Below are positions 1 to 9,160 of a stretch of DNA of 64,000 bases, piece after piece (position 1 is the stretch's first letter; each line of letters starts with the position of its first letter). Position numbers and translations under genes: made by a program. The notes under the pieces are model-generated. The model did not search any database, had not been told where the DNA came from, and saw nothing but the letters and a program-made list of their open reading frames with translations. This stretch comes from Methylobacter sp. (GTDB lineage: Bacteria; Pseudomonadota; Gammaproteobacteria; Methylococcales; Methylomonadaceae). The stretch is from contig SCPZ01000100.1 of assembly GCA_004299305.1 (NCBI GenBank), positions 1-64,000 on the forward strand, read 5' to 3'.

Positions 1-1
1 C

Positions 2-106
2 ATGATGCGACAGGTCCAAAAGAAACGGGTGTCCATCAAACGTATGCGTAAGGCGGCTGGCTGGGATGATTCGGTCTTAACTGATATTTTGGCTCAGGTT
101 TTTTAA
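2..106 (+). CDS. 3' end of an unidentified gene (partial)
   Basis: An open frame enters from the left edge of the window and stops at TAA 104-106, giving about 34 residues that end in ...GWDDSVLTDILAQVF. The visible part is basic (KKR, KRMRK) and then amphipathic. It is too short for me to assign a family. It converges on the polyphosphate:AMP phosphotransferase gene, with a strong hairpin at 271-301 in between. The reading frame could begin at the ATG at position 2, but a continuing upstream gene is more likely. Confidence 0.45.
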   Translation: MMRQVQKKRVSIKRMRKAAGWDDSVLTDILAQVF

Positions 107-270
107 TGAGGTAGCCCTGGGAAACTAACTAGGTCAACTTGCAATCCATTGTATTTATGATACAAAAAAGTTGTGTAGATAGTTATGCCCTTCGGGAGAG
201 GGGATTCAAAAAAGCGCAAATCGTGATCGCTCGCAGTATAGTTATGCCGACTACCAACTTTAAACCGGGA

Positions 271-301
271 CAGATAACATCCCTTCAAGGGATGTTATCT
301 G
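271..301. terminator. Perfect 15-bp hairpin between convergent genes
   Basis: The arms 271-285 and 287-301 are exact reverse complements around one central base (CAGATAACATCCCTT and its complement). The hairpin lies 30 bases after the stop codon of the minus-strand phosphotransferase gene and downstream of the partial plus-strand gene. There is no long T run on either side, so it may act as a bidirectional terminator or as an mRNA-end stabiliser. The rest of 107-331 holds nothing else I can support. Confidence 0.6.
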
Positions 302-331
302 TAAAATCGTCCCGCTTTAAATTGGAAGCTA

Positions 332-1819
332 CTATTTTTTCTGCATTGCCGCTTCAATTTGCTTGCATAAGGTTTTCAGGATCTTGATGCGAGCAAAGTT
401 CTTGTCGTTGGCTTCTACCAGCGTCCACGGCGCAATTTCGGTGCTGGTGCGATCAACCATATCGCAGACTGCGTGCTCATACTCATCCCATTTATTACGG
501 TTTCGCCAGTCTTCTTCGGTAATTTTGAAGCGTTTAAAACCGATTTTTTCGCGCTCGTTGAAGCGCCGGAGCTGTTCTTCCTTGCTGATGGCGAGCCAGA
601 ATTTGACTACCACGATGTTGTGGCGCACCAACTGGGCTTCAAAATCGTTGATCTCGCTGTAAGCGCGCATCCAGTCTACTTTTGAGCAGAAACCCTCAAC
701 ACGTTCGACCAATACCCGGCCATACCAGGAACGATCGAAAATCGTTACGCGTCCGCGTCTGGGAATGTGCCGCCAAAAACGCCATAAATAAGGTTGGGCT
801 CGTTCTTCTTCGGTAGGCGCTGCAACCGGAATGATGTTGTACCAGCGTGCATCCAGGGCTCCAGTGATGCGGCGAATTGCGCCGCCTTTACCCGCAGCAT
901 CGTTACCTTCGAACATGGCGATGACGGTGAGGTCTTTAAACTTGTCTTCGCGGGTTAGCAAAGCGAGCTTGCCCTGGTATTTTTCCAGTTCGGTCTTAAA
1001 TGTTTTCTTGTCGATTTTTTGGGTCAGGTCCAGCGTCTTTAGAATATCAAGGTGGTCAATCGAGGGCAGCGGAAGGGGGGCATGGACCTCCGCTGTTTTT
1101 ATATCGGCTTCATCCAGGCGTTTGCAGATGGCGTCGAGAATCACCTTGCCTATGGTCAAACTGCGGTAATTCGGGTCGTAGCCCTCGACAATGGTCCACG
1201 GAGCCTCAGCCGTGCTGGTGTGCCGTATCACGCTTTCATGCACGATACGAAACTTGTCGTATTGCTTGAAGTGTTTCCAGTCGCGGTCAGTCACCCGCCA
1301 GCGGGTTTTCGGGTTTTTCTCAAGCAGTTTCAGGCGTTTTTCCTGTTTGTCTTTGGATAAATGCATCCAGAATTTGAGAATCAGCGCGCCTTCGTCGGTC
1401 AGCATTTTTTCCAGGCGTTTAGCGCGTTCCATGCTCTGGTCAAGTTCAGCCGCCTTGGTGCGGCCGGTCACCCGATTGAGAATCGGCCAAGTATACCAGG
1501 AGCCTAAGAATACGCCTATCTTGCCTTTGGGGGGAAGCTCACGCCAGAATCGCCACATCATCGGGCGATCGAGTTCCTCATCGGACGGCTCGCCCATGCC
1601 GTGAGTCTGGATATAACGCGGGTCCATCCATTCGTTGAGCAAGTTGACGGTTTCGCCCCTGCCTGCGCCATCCAGGCCGCCAATCAAAATAATCACCGGG
1701 AATTTTGCCGATTTTGCCAAATCCAACTGTGCCTCCAGCAGCGCCTCGCGCAGTTTAGGCACTTCACTATCGTAAGTGGCTTTGTCTATTTTGTGTCCAA
1801 GCTCTGCTGATTCAAACAT
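332..1819 (-). CDS. pap: Polyphosphate:AMP phosphotransferase (two-domain PPK2, class II)
   Basis: Cytosolic enzyme that phosphorylates AMP to ADP using polyphosphate. The 495 residues hold two PPK2 domains in tandem, the layout and length of class II PPK2/PAP. The C-terminal domain has an intact Walker A at about residues 302-313 (MFEGNDAAGKGG) and the lid/Walker B stretch FDRSWYGR near 363. In the N-terminal domain the P-loop reads GGLDGAGRGE (46-56), with Arg where Lys is expected, and the second motif reads FLGSWY without the Asp, so this half is probably non-catalytic, as is usual in the class. The start has a good ribosome site (AGGGAGA) 6-12 bases upstream. It stands alone, followed by a hairpin. 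The family assignment is firm; preference for AMP over other nucleotides is inferred from the domain layout. Confidence 0.93.
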   Translation of the reverse strand: MFESAELGHKIDKATYDSEVPKLREALLEAQLDLAKSAKFPVIILIGGLDGAGRGETVNLLNEWMDPRYIQTHGMGEPSDEELDRPMMWRFWRELPPKGKIGVFLGSWYTWPILNRVTGRTKAAELDQSMERAKRLEKMLTDEGALILKFWMHLSKDKQEKRLKLLEKNPKTRWRVTDRDWKHFKQYDKFRIVHESVIRHTSTAEAPWTIVEGYDPNYRSLTIGKVILDAICKRLDEADIKTAEVHAPLPLPSIDHLDILKTLDLTQKIDKKTFKTELEKYQGKLALLTREDKFKDLTVIAMFEGNDAAGKGGAIRRITGALDARWYNIIPVAAPTEEERAQPYLWRFWRHIPRRGRVTIFDRSWYGRVLVERVEGFCSKVDWMRAYSEINDFEAQLVRHNIVVVKFWLAISKEEQLRRFNEREKIGFKRFKITEEDWRNRNKWDEYEHAVCDMVDRTSTEIAPWTLVEANDKNFARIKILKTLCKQIEAAMQKK

Positions 1820-1903
1820 GACGATCTCCCTGAGGGTTATTCGAGGATATTAAGATTATAAGTAACGACTCACCCTGGCTGACGCATCACAAAAAATAGT
1901 AGG

Positions 1904-1964
1904 GTTCAAAGCCAGCTTTGAACTCCGATATCTAAATTTCCTGGAGTCCAAAGCTGGCTTTGGC
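1904..1964. repeat. Interspersed repeat, CAAAGCCAGCTTTG family
   Basis: A palindromic core (GTTCAAAGCCAGCTTTGAAC, 1904-1923) is followed by GGAGTCCAAAGCTGGCTTTGG at 1943-1963, the same core in the other orientation. The pair can fold into two small hairpins or one larger one. A near copy of the whole arrangement, including flanking bases, is at 47128-47188, and single cores are at 41933-41956, 42075-42098 and 62244-62262. It sits between pap and uppP. Confidence 0.8.
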
Positions 1965-2077
1965 TGCTGTCAAGTCTTTAAAAAGGGGAGCTGTTACGAT
2001 TATAAAAGCTATATGCAGGGTAATGACAATCTAATTTGTAAATGCAGCTACTTGGCGTCACCCGCGCTTTGTTCGTA

Positions 2078-2908
2078 TCAGCCGTCAACAGTCCATTGCA
2101 CCAAGCCGCTGTATGACGTGGCAATAACAATCAGGCCGAAAATGATGCGGTACCAGGCAAAAATAATGAAATCATGATGACTGATATAACGCAATAACGC
2201 TTTGATGGCCAATAGCGCGCTGAGGAATGCGGTAATCAGTCCCGCCGCAAAATAGGGGGCATCGGTTGCCAAGTCTAATAAATCGCGGTGTTTATACAGT
2301 TTATACAGGCTGGCGGCGATTAATGTAGGAATTGCCAGAAAAAACGAGAACTCAGTTGCCGCTTTGCGTGATAGTCCGAACAACAAACCGCCGATGATAG
2401 TCGCGCCTGACCGGGAGGTGCCCGGAATCAGCGCGAAAGCTTGGGCGATACCGAGCTTTAATGCATCGAATGGGCTCAAATCTTCGACTTCAACGATGCG
2501 GATTTGATGTTCCCGTTGTTCCGCCCAGACAATCACCAAAGCCCCAATGATAAATGCCAGAGCTACCGGAATGGGTTTGAATAATACCGCATCAATATAT
2601 TTGCCGAACAGTAAGCCGAGGATTGCTAGCGGCATGAAGGCAATCATCAGGTTAAAGACAAATTTTTGCGCCGACTTCTGGGTGGGTAAACCTATTATGA
2701 CGGTGGAAATTTTGGCGTGATATTCCCAGCACACGGCAAAGATAGCGCCAACCTGAATAACAATCTCAAATAACTTGCCTTTGTCATCGTTAAAATTCAG
2801 CAAGTCGCCAACCAGGATTAAATGTCCGGTACTGGAAATCGGCAAAAATTCGGTCAGGCCTTCAACAATGCCTAAGATGATGGTTTTAAACGCTAATGTA
2901 TAGTCCAT
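2078..2908 (-). CDS. uppP: Undecaprenyl-diphosphatase UppP
   Basis: Integral membrane phosphatase that converts undecaprenyl diphosphate to the monophosphate carrier used for peptidoglycan and O-antigen; overexpression gives bacitracin resistance. The 276 residues match the family length. The two signature blocks are present: [15 protein letters not shown] near residues 15-30 and [11 protein letters not shown] near 165-175, which bring the catalytic Glu, Ser and Arg together. Several hydrophobic spans follow. The gene starts 23 bases after the rloB-like gene on the same strand, so it may be read with the rloA/rloB pair, though its own ribosome site is weak. Confidence 0.95.
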   Translation of the reverse strand: MDYTLAFKTIILGIVEGLTEFLPISSTGHLILVGDLLNFNDDKGKLFEIVIQVGAIFAVCWEYHAKISTVIIGLPTQKSAQKFVFNLMIAFMPLAILGLLFGKYIDAVLFKPIPVALAFIIGALVIVWAEQREHQIRIVEVEDLSPFDALKLGIAQAFALIPGTSRSGATIIGGLLFGLSRKAATEFSFFLAIPTLIAASLYKLYKHRDLLDLATDAPYFAAGLITAFLSALLAIKALLRYISHHDFIIFAWYRIIFGLIVIATSYSGLVQWTVDG

Positions 2909-2931
2909 GGTTTATTTGTAAGGTGAGTGAT

Positions 2932-3591
2932 TCAGGTAGTAAGAAAGTTTACGAGCTTATGAGTAGGGCTGACTTGTTGGGGGGTGGACAGTTTTTCAAA
3001 GAAATTGAATAGTTCATGTAGCCGGGTGCTGGGATTCATTTCCCCATTTGTTTTAGCGTCAGCAAGAATTTTAGGCGCTATTCGCCGCGCCTCGGCAAAC
3101 CGATTTTCCAGTAATTGAAAGATTCCCTGGACTTTACCTTTATCGTAATTTTCCAGGCCGGGATGAGTGCGCAAGTCTTTGATCAGTAAATCTGCCGCCG
3201 AGTGCTTGCCAGCGGTAGCGTAAGGCTTGCGGTTGTAGCCAAAATGCAGCAACAGCCAGAACTCGAAACAGGGGTAAGAGGCAATGACTTCGACTTTTTT
3301 GGAACTTTTGGCTAAGTTCAGCGCTTCGTCGAAGGTTTCGTGAGTGTCCCGGTCTATTGCACAAAAAACATGATCGAATTTTCCTTGGCGGCTGATCGCT
3401 TCAGTAACGATGCCCTTTGGATCGGTATTCCCGCAATGGGTGATTTCCACTAAGACATTGACCCGAAAATGCAGGCTGGCATCTTCCAAATAACGTTTTC
3501 CCGACTTACTGTCTTCGCAAATGACCAAGACCGTCGGTTGGGGTTTAAACTTAGGTTTTTGCCGTTTGAACGAATTAGAATCACGCGCCAT
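2932..3591 (-). CDS. RloB-like Toprim-fold protein
   Basis: A 219-residue protein with the RloB/AbiLii layout: VLVICEDSKSGKRYLE near the N-terminus with a candidate acidic residue, then CAIDRDTHE near residue 78, matching the paired Asp of a Toprim-like metal site, then SYPCFEFWLLLHFGY near 105-120, the most characteristic RloB block. These residues suggest a metal-dependent nuclease or nucleotidyl active site; the activity itself is inferred. It follows the AAA ATPase gene with a 2-base gap, so the two are translated together. Such pairs are known as RloA/RloB in restriction loci and AbiLi/AbiLii in lactococcal phage resistance. The first 20 residues are basic (KRQKPKFKPQ) and may bind nucleic acid. 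Confidence 0.8.
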   Translation of the reverse strand: MARDSNSFKRQKPKFKPQPTVLVICEDSKSGKRYLEDASLHFRVNVLVEITHCGNTDPKGIVTEAISRQGKFDHVFCAIDRDTHETFDEALNLAKSSKKVEVIASYPCFEFWLLLHFGYNRKPYATAGKHSAADLLIKDLRTHPGLENYDKGKVQGIFQLLENRFAEARRIAPKILADAKTNGEMNPSTRLHELFNFFEKLSTPQQVSPTHKLVNFLTT

Positions 3592-3593
3592 GT

Positions 3594-4835
3594 TCAGCTC
3601 TTGCGCACAAAAGGAAGTCCGCGGTAGCGGCCTTCGTAATAGCGTTTTTCCAGGTCTTCGCTTTCGCGTCCTTCAAAATCATGGATAGAGCGTAATTGCG
3701 TGGCGCCGTTGGCGTCGCGCTCGGTCAGCCAGAATTGGTCGCGGCGCAGCAGTTTGGCATCCATCAAGTGGGTGTCGTGCGTGGTGAAGATGAGTTGTGA
3801 GGATGAATCTGATTTAATGTGTTTTGCTACCAAAGAAGCAACAATTTCGGGGTGCAGGCTACTGTCCAGTTCATCTACTATTAGGGTGCGGTTTTTTTTG
3901 GCAAGACTTGATTGTTCATGAATACTCCAAGGTAGCCAAAAGCCGATCAGATTTTTGGTGCCCTCCGATTCTTCCTGAAAATCAAACTCGGCCTCACCCA
4001 ACGCAGTTCTATGCGTCAATATCGTTTTATTTTTTGGCTTCGAGTTAATTGCTTGCAATAAGCCTGACGAGACAGAATCTGCTTGGTCAAAACGAATATT
4101 GGTGACAGGAACATCCACGTCTTGTAGAAACGATGAAATCTCTTTGGCGAAAACGGGTATATCCCTTGCGAGCTCCTGACTACTATCTGCCCAACCATCC
4201 ATATTTCCAGAAACGATCATGAATCCTGATTGTAACCATGTCAGCGGCTCTCTTAATTGCTTCAGCTCTTCGCTACTGTTTGCTACGGCCTGCACAAGAA
4301 ACAGCACCTGCGGCCCGGTAGATTTTTTCCAGAGTTCATGCAAATCTTTCCCTCCTTCAAGCTGAAGTCCAAAGGTATATTCGTCGCCGGAAGGCAAGTG
4401 GCGACGTTCGTACAACAGCGTTTCTTTCCCCTTCGGAAATACAAGCAGTCGTTCCTCTACGATGCGATCTTGGGTTAAAGCCAGCCCAAACTCATAACGC
4501 TGCTCAGCATAAACAAAGTGCAACTCAATACGGCTGGGCTGATCGGCTAACTGCTGGTCAAACCGGAATGGAAAAATAGGAAGCGGTGTGGATTGTGCGC
4601 TGGGTTGGCGCCTAGCAATTTCGCTCACAACACCAAATGCTTTGATTAAATTACTCTTGCCCGAAGCATTCGGTCCATAAATAGCCGTAACCTTTAACAA
4701 ATCAGGAAGTTTCTCACCTTTAACAGCAGGCTTAAACACATTATCGCCCTTTTTCAATCTGGGCGCGGCAACCATAGAAAAGGTCTGTTTTTCGCGGAAA
4801 GAACGATAGTTGCTGATGGAGAACTCAATTAACAT
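3594..4835 (-). CDS. AAA ATPase of the RloA / AbiLi type (AAA_15)
   Basis: A 413-residue ABC/SMC-like ATPase. Walker A is AIYGPNASGKSNLI (about 51-64), an ABC-signature-like SEGTKNL is near 290, Walker B is TLIVDELDSSLHPE near 319, and the switch region reads FTTHDTHLMD. The start FSISNYRSFRE is typical of this family, where the first strand leads into the P-loop. No separate nuclease domain is visible, which fits a two-gene system in which the neighbouring RloB-like protein is the effector. By analogy with AbiL and PARIS it may sense phage infection and release the partner. The AAA_15 family is certain; the defence role is inferred from the pairing. The upstream gap to gshA (4836-5047) is AT-rich and holds both promoters. 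Confidence 0.85.
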   Translation of the reverse strand: MLIEFSISNYRSFREKQTFSMVAAPRLKKGDNVFKPAVKGEKLPDLLKVTAIYGPNASGKSNLIKAFGVVSEIARRQPSAQSTPLPIFPFRFDQQLADQPSRIELHFVYAEQRYEFGLALTQDRIVEERLLVFPKGKETLLYERRHLPSGDEYTFGLQLEGGKDLHELWKKSTGPQVLFLVQAVANSSEELKQLREPLTWLQSGFMIVSGNMDGWADSSQELARDIPVFAKEISSFLQDVDVPVTNIRFDQADSVSSGLLQAINSKPKNKTILTHRTALGEAEFDFQEESEGTKNLIGFWLPWSIHEQSSLAKKNRTLIVDELDSSLHPEIVASLVAKHIKSDSSSQLIFTTHDTHLMDAKLLRRDQFWLTERDANGATQLRSIHDFEGRESEDLEKRYYEGRYRGLPFVRKS

Positions 4836-4980
4836 GCGGAAATATTGTAGTTGTAGGTTTATTATGGTAATTAATATAGCTTTTTTTTATATTAGCTGCA
4901 TATTTTCTGCATTTTAGTCATAGTACAGCCGTTTTAAAAGACATATCCCCCAGCCTTCGATTTCATCTCCGCGATAATAT

Positions 4981-5009
4981 TTCTTCAATCAATTAAACCC
5001 TCTATAATA
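4981..5009 (+). promoter_or_regulatory. Sigma-70-like promoter of gshA
   Basis: A perfect -10 box TATAAT lies at 5004-5009, about 38 bases before the gshA start. The best -35 at 17-base spacing is TTTCTT (4981-4986), a poor match, so the promoter would depend on its -10 or on an activator. Found by eye only. Confidence 0.4.
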
Positions 5010-5047
5010 GTCGGATTATACAGGACTACAGGGCATGTACCCATTCT

Positions 5048-6634
5048 ATGACTAATTTGAATAACGCGCGTTCAACACGTTTGGATCAACTGACTGAAAA
5101 CGGCCGACAGCAACTGCTTTGCGGTGGACTTAAAGGAATTGAGAAAGAAAGCCTGCGTATATCCAAAGATGGGTTCATTGCCCAAACACCGCACCCCAAA
5201 GCATTAGGTTCGGCGTTGACCCATCCGTATATCACCACGGATTATTCGGAAGCCTTGATCGAATTGATTACCCCGCCGTTTGTCGATGTAAAAGATTCGC
5301 TGGCTTATTTGCGCAACATACACCAATTTGTTTATCAGCATCTGGATAATGAAATTCTGTTGGGCGCGAGTATGCCTTGCGGTATTGACGGTGATGAGAG
5401 CATCCCCATCGCCGAATACGGATCGTCCAATATAGGCCGGATGAAGCATGTTTACCGGCACGGTTTATGGCATCGCTACGGCAGGACCATGCAATCGATT
5501 GCCGGTATTCATTTTAATTATTCGGTACCTGAAGCTTTGTGGCCGGTTTTACATCAACAGGAAAACAGCCAATTGAACCTGGAAGCGTTCAAAGCCGATG
5601 CCTATTTCGGTTTAATCAGGAATTTCCAGCGTATGGGCTGGTTAATCCTGTATTTATTCGGCGCCTCTCCGGCGATATGTAAAAACTTTTTCAAAAGCCG
5701 TCCGGCATTGATGGCGCACTTTGAAGCGTTCGATAATGGCACGCTTTATCATCCCTATGCGACCTCGTTGCGTATGAGCGACATCGGTTACAAGAGTAAA
5801 AACCAGGCTAACCTGAAAATTGATTACAACTCGATAGACGGCTATGTCAGCAGCTTGAGTGCGGCTATTTCCACGCCATATCCCGAGTATGAAACAATCG
5901 GCACTCGGGTCGATAGCGAATATCGCCAGTTGAACAGCAATATTTTGCAGATTGAAAACGAGTTTTACAGCACTATCCGTCCTAAACAAATCACCGAATC
6001 CGGTGAAAAACCCACTTTGGCGCTTAAACGTCGCGGGGTTCGTTATATAGAAATGCGCTCTTTGGATCTGGATTTGTTTAACCCGATCGGTATTGATGAA
6101 GATAAGGCCCGTTTTATCGAGGCGTTGCTGCTGAGCTGTCTGTTGCAAGACAGCCCGAAAACGTCGGATCAGGAACACCAGGTTAACAACGCTAATCAAT
6201 TGGCGGTTGCTAATTTCGGCAGAAAACCGGGGCTGGAGCTTGATAAAGGTAATCAAAAAGTTCTGTTGCAGGATTGGGCGGCTGAAATCCTTGATGCCAT
6301 GAAGCCGGTGTGTGCCATTCTTGATCGGGATGATGCGAATAAACCTTACAGTTCCGCTTTGGCAAAACAGCGGCTGTTAGTTGAAAATCCCGATTTAACC
6401 GCATCGGCACGAATGCTGGAGCAGATGACGGCGCTTCGGCAGCCGTTTGCCCGTTTCGCATTAAACACCTCTGCCGAGCACGAGCAGTATTTCAAACTCA
6501 ATAAACTGGATAAAGACAACACGCAACAGTTCATTGAAATGGCCGCAGAATCTCTTGCCAAACAGCAGGAAATCGAAAGTAAAGATCAAATCCCTTTTGA
6601 CGATTTTTTGCAGCAGTATTTTTTGCAAGCGTAA
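5048..6634 (+). CDS. gshA: Glutamate--cysteine ligase
   Basis: First and rate-limiting enzyme of glutathione synthesis: joins glutamate and cysteine with ATP in the cytosol. The 528 residues match the proteobacterial GshA type in length. Recognisable blocks include GIEKESLRIS near residue 30 (substrate/metal-binding Glu), TTDYSEALIELITPP near 63-78, IGRMKHVYRHGLWHRYGR near 130 and GVRYIEMRSLDLDLFNP near 330. The start has no obvious ribosome site, but family alignment supports it. It is monocistronic or read into cysH, which lies 74 bases downstream; both serve sulfur assimilation and thiol supply, so the neighbourhood makes sense. Confidence 0.95.
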   Translation: MTNLNNARSTRLDQLTENGRQQLLCGGLKGIEKESLRISKDGFIAQTPHPKALGSALTHPYITTDYSEALIELITPPFVDVKDSLAYLRNIHQFVYQHLDNEILLGASMPCGIDGDESIPIAEYGSSNIGRMKHVYRHGLWHRYGRTMQSIAGIHFNYSVPEALWPVLHQQENSQLNLEAFKADAYFGLIRNFQRMGWLILYLFGASPAICKNFFKSRPALMAHFEAFDNGTLYHPYATSLRMSDIGYKSKNQANLKIDYNSIDGYVSSLSAAISTPYPEYETIGTRVDSEYRQLNSNILQIENEFYSTIRPKQITESGEKPTLALKRRGVRYIEMRSLDLDLFNPIGIDEDKARFIEALLLSCLLQDSPKTSDQEHQVNNANQLAVANFGRKPGLELDKGNQKVLLQDWAAEILDAMKPVCAILDRDDANKPYSSALAKQRLLVENPDLTASARMLEQMTALRQPFARFALNTSAEHEQYFKLNKLDKDNTQQFIEMAAESLAKQQEIESKDQIPFDDFLQQYFLQA

Positions 6635-6708
6635 TTTAATGACTGCGCGAGGCAAGTAAAAAAGCCGGTTTTGGCCGAGCGGGGCGTAGCAACAAGGAAA
6701 AACACATC

Positions 6709-7431
6709 ATGACAACTTTCAATATAGAACAACTGCAAACCGAGCTGGACCGCAAAAATCCGCGCGTCATCCTGAAAAAAGCGCTGGAGCTGTTCGATAA
6801 TATCGCCATCTCTTTCAGCGGTGCAGAAGACGTGGTATTGATCGATATGGCCGTGGCTATCAGGAAAGACATACAGGTGTTCTCGTTGGATACCGGACGA
6901 TTGCATCCTGAAACCTATCGTTTTATAGAAAAAGTCAGGAAGCATTACCAAGTCGATATTGAATTATTGACGCCGGACCGTGATGTCTTGGACAGCTTTG
7001 TCAAAAACAAAGGTCTGTTCAGTTTTTATCAAGACGGACATCAGGAATGTTGCGGCATCCGCAAGGTCGAGCCGTTAAAGCGCAAACTGGCTCATATCGA
7101 TGCCTGGATTACCGGTCAGCGCAAAGATCAAAGCCTGGATACCCGGCAAGCGGTTCCCGAAGTGCAAATAGACACGGCATTTTCTACAGCGGAGCATCGG
7201 CTGGTTAAATTCAATCCCTTGCTGAACTGGAGTTCGGCGCAAGTCTGGGACCATATTGAAGCCTATCAGGCGCCTTATAACGAATTACACGAACAAGGCT
7301 ACATCAGCATAGGCTGCGAGCCCTGCACCCGCGCCGTGCTGCCCAACCAGCACGAAAGAGCGGGGCGCTGGTGGTGGGAGTCGGGCGCTAAAAAAGAATG
7401 CGGATTACATGTGGGGAATTTGAAGGGGTGA
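6709..7431 (+). CDS. cysH: Assimilatory adenylylsulfate / phosphoadenylylsulfate reductase
   Basis: Reduces activated sulfate to sulfite in the cytosol for cysteine synthesis. The 240 residues show the PP-loop-type nucleotide site ([16 protein letters not shown] near residue 34-50) and the catalytic C-terminal ECGLH. Two cysteine pairs, [13 protein letters not shown] near 112 and GCEPCTRAV near 204, are the ligands of a [4Fe-4S] cluster. That cluster marks the APS-reducing subtype rather than the E. coli PAPS reductase, which lacks them. The substrate is therefore probably APS; this is inferred from the motif, not tested. The ribosome site AAGGAAAA precedes the ATG. The gap to the convergent ushA-like gene has no clear terminator. 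Confidence 0.93.
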   Translation: MTTFNIEQLQTELDRKNPRVILKKALELFDNIAISFSGAEDVVLIDMAVAIRKDIQVFSLDTGRLHPETYRFIEKVRKHYQVDIELLTPDRDVLDSFVKNKGLFSFYQDGHQECCGIRKVEPLKRKLAHIDAWITGQRKDQSLDTRQAVPEVQIDTAFSTAEHRLVKFNPLLNWSSAQVWDHIEAYQAPYNELHEQGYISIGCEPCTRAVLPNQHERAGRWWWESGAKKECGLHVGNLKG

Positions 7432-7593
7432 TTGTAGCAGGCTTAAATCAACACTATTGATGCTGTAAGTTTGTTATTCCATCTCCATGCGTGAACGATT
7501 ATTTTTTGGCTCGACAGGACTAAAAAAATCTCCGCTCGGAAAAATCCAGGCGAGGATCATAGCTTCTCTGCTTAAATCTCTTTTCGCATCGCT

Positions 7594-9075
7594 TCATTTC
7601 GGCAAAGACGTTGCACAATTATTTGCCGTAAGCTCTTGTATAAACACTTTTCTCGCATCAAATTGCGGCTCGTTTAATCGCGTTAAAGCGGTATTGTCCT
7701 TTTCAGCCAGAAATTCCAGCCCTGTATCGCCCTTTTCAATAAGATAATTATTGATTGCCACTTTATAGTCTCGTTTGGGGTCTATGGCTTGGTCATTAAC
7801 CAACCATTGCTTGTTGGCATTGCTGACATTCGCATATTGTAAAAAACCGCCTTTGCCTTTATTGCCAAGACCTGCGTTAAGGGCTTTTTCCAATAATTCT
7901 CCGGACATTTGCACTAGGCTTATGCTATCGCCAAACGGCATGATTTTAATGACATCATATTCAGTCAATGCGCCGGGCGGCAGCACATCGTCAATTCTAA
8001 TCGCGCCACTGTTATATAGCGATAACTCGGCACTTTTATAAGCGTGTAAAAACGCCTGGGCGATAAGGTTGGTTAAAGCGGTTTTCTTATTTCTAACGCT
8101 GGCTTCCAAGCCGTCTAAGGCTTCTTGGGTATGACAAATGATCTTGTCCGGGTCAAAGCCTTGTTGCTTAAACGCCGTAAAAGCCTGTTGTTGCCATTGA
8201 TCGACTACCGCAGTTGTGTCCACATCCAAAGCTACGGACTCATCTAAAAATACCAGCTTTGATGCTATGTGTTTAGTGCCTGCTTGTTTATCAACCGTGA
8301 TGTTATGAACAAAAGCCGATTTGGCGTTGGCATCGGCTTTTGTTACCGGCACTAACTTTGCCCCTCGTACTAGATATGCATTTTCATGCTCATGACCGCC
8401 GATGATTAAATCAACGCCATCCAATTTCTCGGCAAATTCAATATCACTGCTTAAATCTTGATGGGTCACTAACACAATAACATCAGCCTGTTGCCGTTTG
8501 AGTTCTTGTATTGCTTTGCCTGCAGCCGCCAGCGGGTCTAAGAAAGTGACAAAATCAACTGGGGTATGCGGAATGGTGATGCCTACCAGGCCGATTTTAA
8601 CGCCGTCCACGGTAAATGTGACAGTGCCTTGGCTGTTGGCAAAGGGTTGATGCGTAGCGCTGTCCAGCACATTAGAAGAAAAAAATACCGTTTTTGTTTC
8701 TTCCAGCCGTTTTAATAATGCCGGTTTGCCTACGTCGAACTCATGATTGCCAAACGTGGCGTAATCCCAGTGCAGATGATTGAACACAGCGATCATTTGC
8801 TTACCCGCCAAGCGTTCACCATCAATCTTTGAGGTGCCTATTGCCGAAGGGCTGAGTAAATCACCCGCCAAAACGCCAAAGGTATGCTTGTTTTTCGATT
8901 TAAGTTGTTTTTGCAAGCTGGCCACGCGCGCCAAGCCACCCGTTTTACCGGCATTTAACGGCGACATTTCATAAACATCGTTAAGTTGTAATAAGGTGAT
9001 ATTAACTTTTTGAGCATTGCACGCAAATGACAGCAATAGAAGGCAAGTGAACAATAAATGGCGATACATAAACAT
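7594..9075 (-). CDS. Periplasmic 5'-nucleotidase / 2',3'-cyclic phosphodiesterase (UshA-like)
   Basis: Exported metallophosphoesterase that strips phosphate from nucleotides, giving nucleoside and phosphate in the periplasm. The N-terminus is a Sec signal (MYRHLLFTCLLLLSFACNA). The metallophosphatase domain shows LLQLNDVYE, GDLLSPS, FGNHEFDVGK and GGHEHEN, in the usual order, supplying the two-metal site. The C-terminal nucleotidase domain has YNSGAIRIDD near 355 and GGFLQYANVS near 415, the substrate-stacking region. The 493-residue length is slightly short for UshA but within the family. The ATG at 9075 has GAGGAAA just upstream; a second in-frame ATG two codons in is also possible. It may serve phosphate scavenging; no Pho box was recognised. 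Confidence 0.9.
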   Translation of the reverse strand: MFMYRHLLFTCLLLLSFACNAQKVNITLLQLNDVYEMSPLNAGKTGGLARVASLQKQLKSKNKHTFGVLAGDLLSPSAIGTSKIDGERLAGKQMIAVFNHLHWDYATFGNHEFDVGKPALLKRLEETKTVFFSSNVLDSATHQPFANSQGTVTFTVDGVKIGLVGITIPHTPVDFVTFLDPLAAAGKAIQELKRQQADVIVLVTHQDLSSDIEFAEKLDGVDLIIGGHEHENAYLVRGAKLVPVTKADANAKSAFVHNITVDKQAGTKHIASKLVFLDESVALDVDTTAVVDQWQQQAFTAFKQQGFDPDKIICHTQEALDGLEASVRNKKTALTNLIAQAFLHAYKSAELSLYNSGAIRIDDVLPPGALTEYDVIKIMPFGDSISLVQMSGELLEKALNAGLGNKGKGGFLQYANVSNANKQWLVNDQAIDPKRDYKVAINNYLIEKGDTGLEFLAEKDNTALTRLNEPQFDARKVFIQELTANNCATSLPK

Positions 9076-9160
9076 GGTTTCCTCATTAGGATAGGGATGA
9101 GTGATACAACATCATGGTAATTCTACGTACAAAAAGTGTCAGGGATTTTTTTTAAGAAGA

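Noticed and set aside
139-387. 82-residue plus-strand ORF across the hairpin and pap end
   Set aside because: Antisense to pap over part of its length and crosses the terminator hairpin; no coding signs.
7487-7747. 86-residue plus-strand ORF after cysH
   Set aside because: It runs mainly antisense to the end of the nucleotidase gene and shows no family features or convincing ribosome site.
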